Of a stretch of 33,212 bases of DNA, positions 31,726 to 33,212 are shown piece by piece; the stretch's first letter is position 1; each line of letters begins with the position of its first letter. The translations under genes and the position numbers were made by a program. This DNA comes from Myxococcota bacterium (GTDB lineage Bacteria > Myxococcota_A > Polyangia > Fen-1088). The notes under the pieces were generated by a model that was not told where the DNA came from, did not search any database, and saw only the letters and a list, made by a program, of their open reading frames with translations. The stretch is from the NCBI GenBank assembly GCA_025934105.1, contig JAICYS010000031.1:1-33212 (forward strand), given 5' to 3'.

Positions 31726-32732
31726 GGCGTGGCCGCCAGCGAGGCGGCGGCCGTCGTCCAGCCCACGCCGCCCCGGTCGTCGCGCACGACGACGATCAGG
31801 CGCGAGGTCGGCCGCGGGTCCACGCGGGTGGCGGGCGGCTTCCACTTGTCGGTGCTCTGGCCGCCCAGGTCGTTGCTGCCGTCGATGAACAGCGTTCGGG
31901 TGTTGTCGAAGTCACCCACCTCCGCGAACCAGCTGAAGAGCAGCGTCTCGCGCAGCGTGGCGATGCCGCCGTCGAGGCCCGCGCCGAGGTACGTCTCGGC
32001 CTGGCTCTCGTCGATCGCGACGTGGAGCGGGCTGTCCCGCAGCCGCGGCACGGACACGCTTCCCGCGTCGTCCAGCACCTGCGCGTCCTGCGACGTCGAA
32101 CCGACGCTCAGCGCGCCGGGGACGGGATTGGCGTTCGAGACCGCGCCGGCGGCCAGCGGCAACCGGACCACCGTGGTTCCGACCTGCTGCGCCGCTGCCT
32201 GCGTCACCCGGACCGACACGCGGATCGGAAACCCGTTCCGGCAGTCCAGCGTCTGCCCGTCGAACCCGGCGGCGCAGAGCCCGGCCAGCGCGTCGGGGGG
32301 GAACGGGTTGGTGAACGCCGCGGTCGTGGCCGCGCCCAGATCGTAGGGGGGCAGCGGCGCCGTCACCCCCGACGACGCGAGCATCGCGGTGGCGTCGTCG
32401 TACGAAATCGGGCAGACGTCGCCCTGGTTGGCGTCGCCGAGCAGCGGGCACCAGGACCAGCGGAACGCCAGCGGCTGGTCGGAGGGGCTGTAGACCAGCG
32501 GCGCGATCGTCGCGGTCTCGCCCGGGGCCGGGTTGACCGGCGACGACTGCAGCGCCAGCAGGCGCAGCTTCGTCAGCAACGTCGGCGAATCGAAGCTGGC
32601 GCCGCAGCCAGCCAGGGCGGCGGACAGCAGGCCCAGCACCAGCAGCGTCGCGATCGCGTGTCTGATCATCCGGGCGCCCCGCACCAGCACGATTCGGGCG
32701 GCCCGGCAGAGGAAATGACGGTCCAGGCTCAT
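31722..32732 (-). CDS. Lipoprotein of a TonB / receptor cassette
   Basis: This protein has 336 residues from the ATG at 32732, which overlaps the TonB-like stop by 4 bp (ATGA). An internal ATG at 32669 would begin a textbook lipoprotein signal (TLLVLGLLSAALAGC) and may be the true start. The mature part begins with a segment typical of myxobacterial-type lipoproteins (LLALQSSPVNPAPGETATI, FRWSWCPL). It then reads as an extended beta protein with four further cysteines in pairs (CPI, GLC, DC and the WC above). No named family is recognised. Its fixed place between a TonB-like protein and a receptor suggests a surface or periplasmic partner in ligand capture; that role is inferred. Confidence 0.78.
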   Translation of the reverse strand: MSLDRHFLCRAARIVLVRGARMIRHAIATLLVLGLLSAALAGCGASFDSPTLLTKLRLLALQSSPVNPAPGETATIAPLVYSPSDQPLAFRWSWCPLLGDANQGDVCPISYDDATAMLASSGVTAPLPPYDLGAATTAAFTNPFPPDALAGLCAAGFDGQTLDCRNGFPIRVSVRVTQAAAQQVGTTVVRLPLAAGAVSNANPVPGALSVGSTSQDAQVLDDAGSVSVPRLRDSPLHVAIDESQAETYLGAGLDGGIATLRETLLFSWFAEVGDFDNTRTLFIDGSNDLGGQSTDKWKPPATRVDPRPTSRLIVVVRDDRGGVGWTTAAASLAATP

Positions 32733-33212
32733 GGGGTGTCCAGGCGGAAGTGGGCGGTGAACGTGAACGTGGTGGGAACCGGGACGCCGTCGCGGCGGGC
32801 CGGGCTGAAGCGTTCTTGCCGGGCGGCCTGCCGGGCGGATTCGTCGAACGCGCCGTCGCCGCTGCTGCGCCCGACCGCCACCGACAGCACGCGGCCGGCG
32901 GCGTCGAGCGACACGATCAGCAGGACGTCGGCCTCGACGCCCGCCGCCCGGCGCGCGTCGGGATAGTGGGGCTTGACCTCCTGCAGGCGGCGGGGCGGCT
33001 CGAGGACGCTGCCCGGCCGGGCGGCGCCGCGCGCGATCCGGTTGGGGCCGGACGGCGGAACGTCCGGCGGGGCTGGCGCCGGGCGGGCCGCGGTGGCGGC
33101 GGTGGTTCCGGCCAGCGTGTCCCCGGCCGCGAACGCGGGACCCTGGCCCGTCTCGGAGGTCGACTCCAGCGACAGGCCCACCTCCTGGACCGGCGCGGGC
33201 GGCGGGGCGGCC
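32729..33212 (-). CDS. TonB family protein, C-terminal part (runs off the window)
   Basis: Only the last 160 residues or so are present; the gene continues past base 33212. The visible part has a proline/alanine-rich linker (PAPAPPDVPPSGPN), as in TonB's periplasmic span. A C-terminal TonB domain follows, with VKPHYPDARRAAGVEADVLL, VSLDAAGRVLSVAVGRSSG, FDESARQAARQERFSPAR and TFTFTAHFRL. It would transfer proton-motive energy from the inner membrane to an outer-membrane receptor. The membrane anchor must lie beyond the window. Its stop overlaps the next start (ATGA). A GTG at 33181 is in frame but lies inside the linker, so it is not taken as the start. Confidence 0.85.
   Translation of the reverse strand, partial: AAPPPAPVQEVGLSLESTSETGQGPAFAAGDTLAGTTAATAARPAPAPPDVPPSGPNRIARGAARPGSVLEPPRRLQEVKPHYPDARRAAGVEADVLLIVSLDAAGRVLSVAVGRSSGDGAFDESARQAARQERFSPARRDGVPVPTTFTFTAHFRLDTP

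Noticed and set aside
29179-32346. A 1055-residue plus-strand frame antisense to the receptor and lipoprotein genes.
   Set aside because: It lies opposite well-recognised genes, has the compositional bias of an antisense shadow in GC-rich DNA and matches no domain.

Overview
This 33.2 kb window is very GC-rich (I estimate around 70% by eye) and carries a Gram-negative, didermal gene set: TonB-dependent uptake, a TolC-type efflux system, an outer-membrane porin and many lipoproteins. The mix of BON-domain, DUF4142 and DUF4336 proteins with a TonB / lipoprotein / TonB-dependent receptor cassette suggests Myxococcota or a related former deltaproteobacterial lineage. That placement is an inference from gene content; the window holds no rRNA or tRNA marker. 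I saw no CRISPR array, tRNA or prophage.

Layout. (1) 41-3656, + strand: a three-gene, translationally coupled unit of an internally duplicated membrane protein, a gluconate 2-dehydrogenase subunit-3-like protein and a GMC-family FAD oxidoreductase. (2) 3730-13621, both strands: a long run of small envelope and stress-type genes, mostly with strong Shine-Dalgarno sites. It includes a DUF4142 protein, coiled-coil membrane proteins, small lipoproteins, a VKOR-like protein lacking the loop cysteines, a lipoprotein with five BON domains, a holin-X-like membrane protein, a DUF5666-like lipoprotein with an apparent frameshift, a DUF4336 protein and a single-BON protein. (3) 13710-17554: an orphan radical SAM protein (+), convergent with an operon-like set (-) of a YceI-like protein, a phosphate-selective-type porin and an exported protein. 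(4) 17898-25392: a TolC / adaptor / RND permease operon (-), divergent from an OmpR-type regulator and sensor kinase (+). (5) 25509-28146, + strand: the decayed remains of a phospholipase C-type phosphoesterase, a PapA5-like acyltransferase and an aquaporin. (6) 28319-33212, - strand: a TonB-like protein (cut by the window edge), a lipoprotein and a TonB-dependent receptor, all with 4-bp overlaps, followed by a small outer-membrane-type protein.

The most striking structure is at 28916-29080. A 165-bp segment is bounded by CTAG on both sides and by 24-bp inverted repeats that match at 22 positions. It sits exactly between the stop codon of the receptor and the start codon of the next gene. Removing it together with one CTAG would restore a TAG-ATG junction and put a GGAG ribosome-binding site 6 bases from that ATG. 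This looks like a non-autonomous transposable element (MITE) inserted into a tightly packed operon. The second lead is the duplicated membrane protein at the left end. Its two halves align without gaps at a 152-residue offset and keep two histidines each, next to a dehydrogenase that lacks its usual cytochrome partner.
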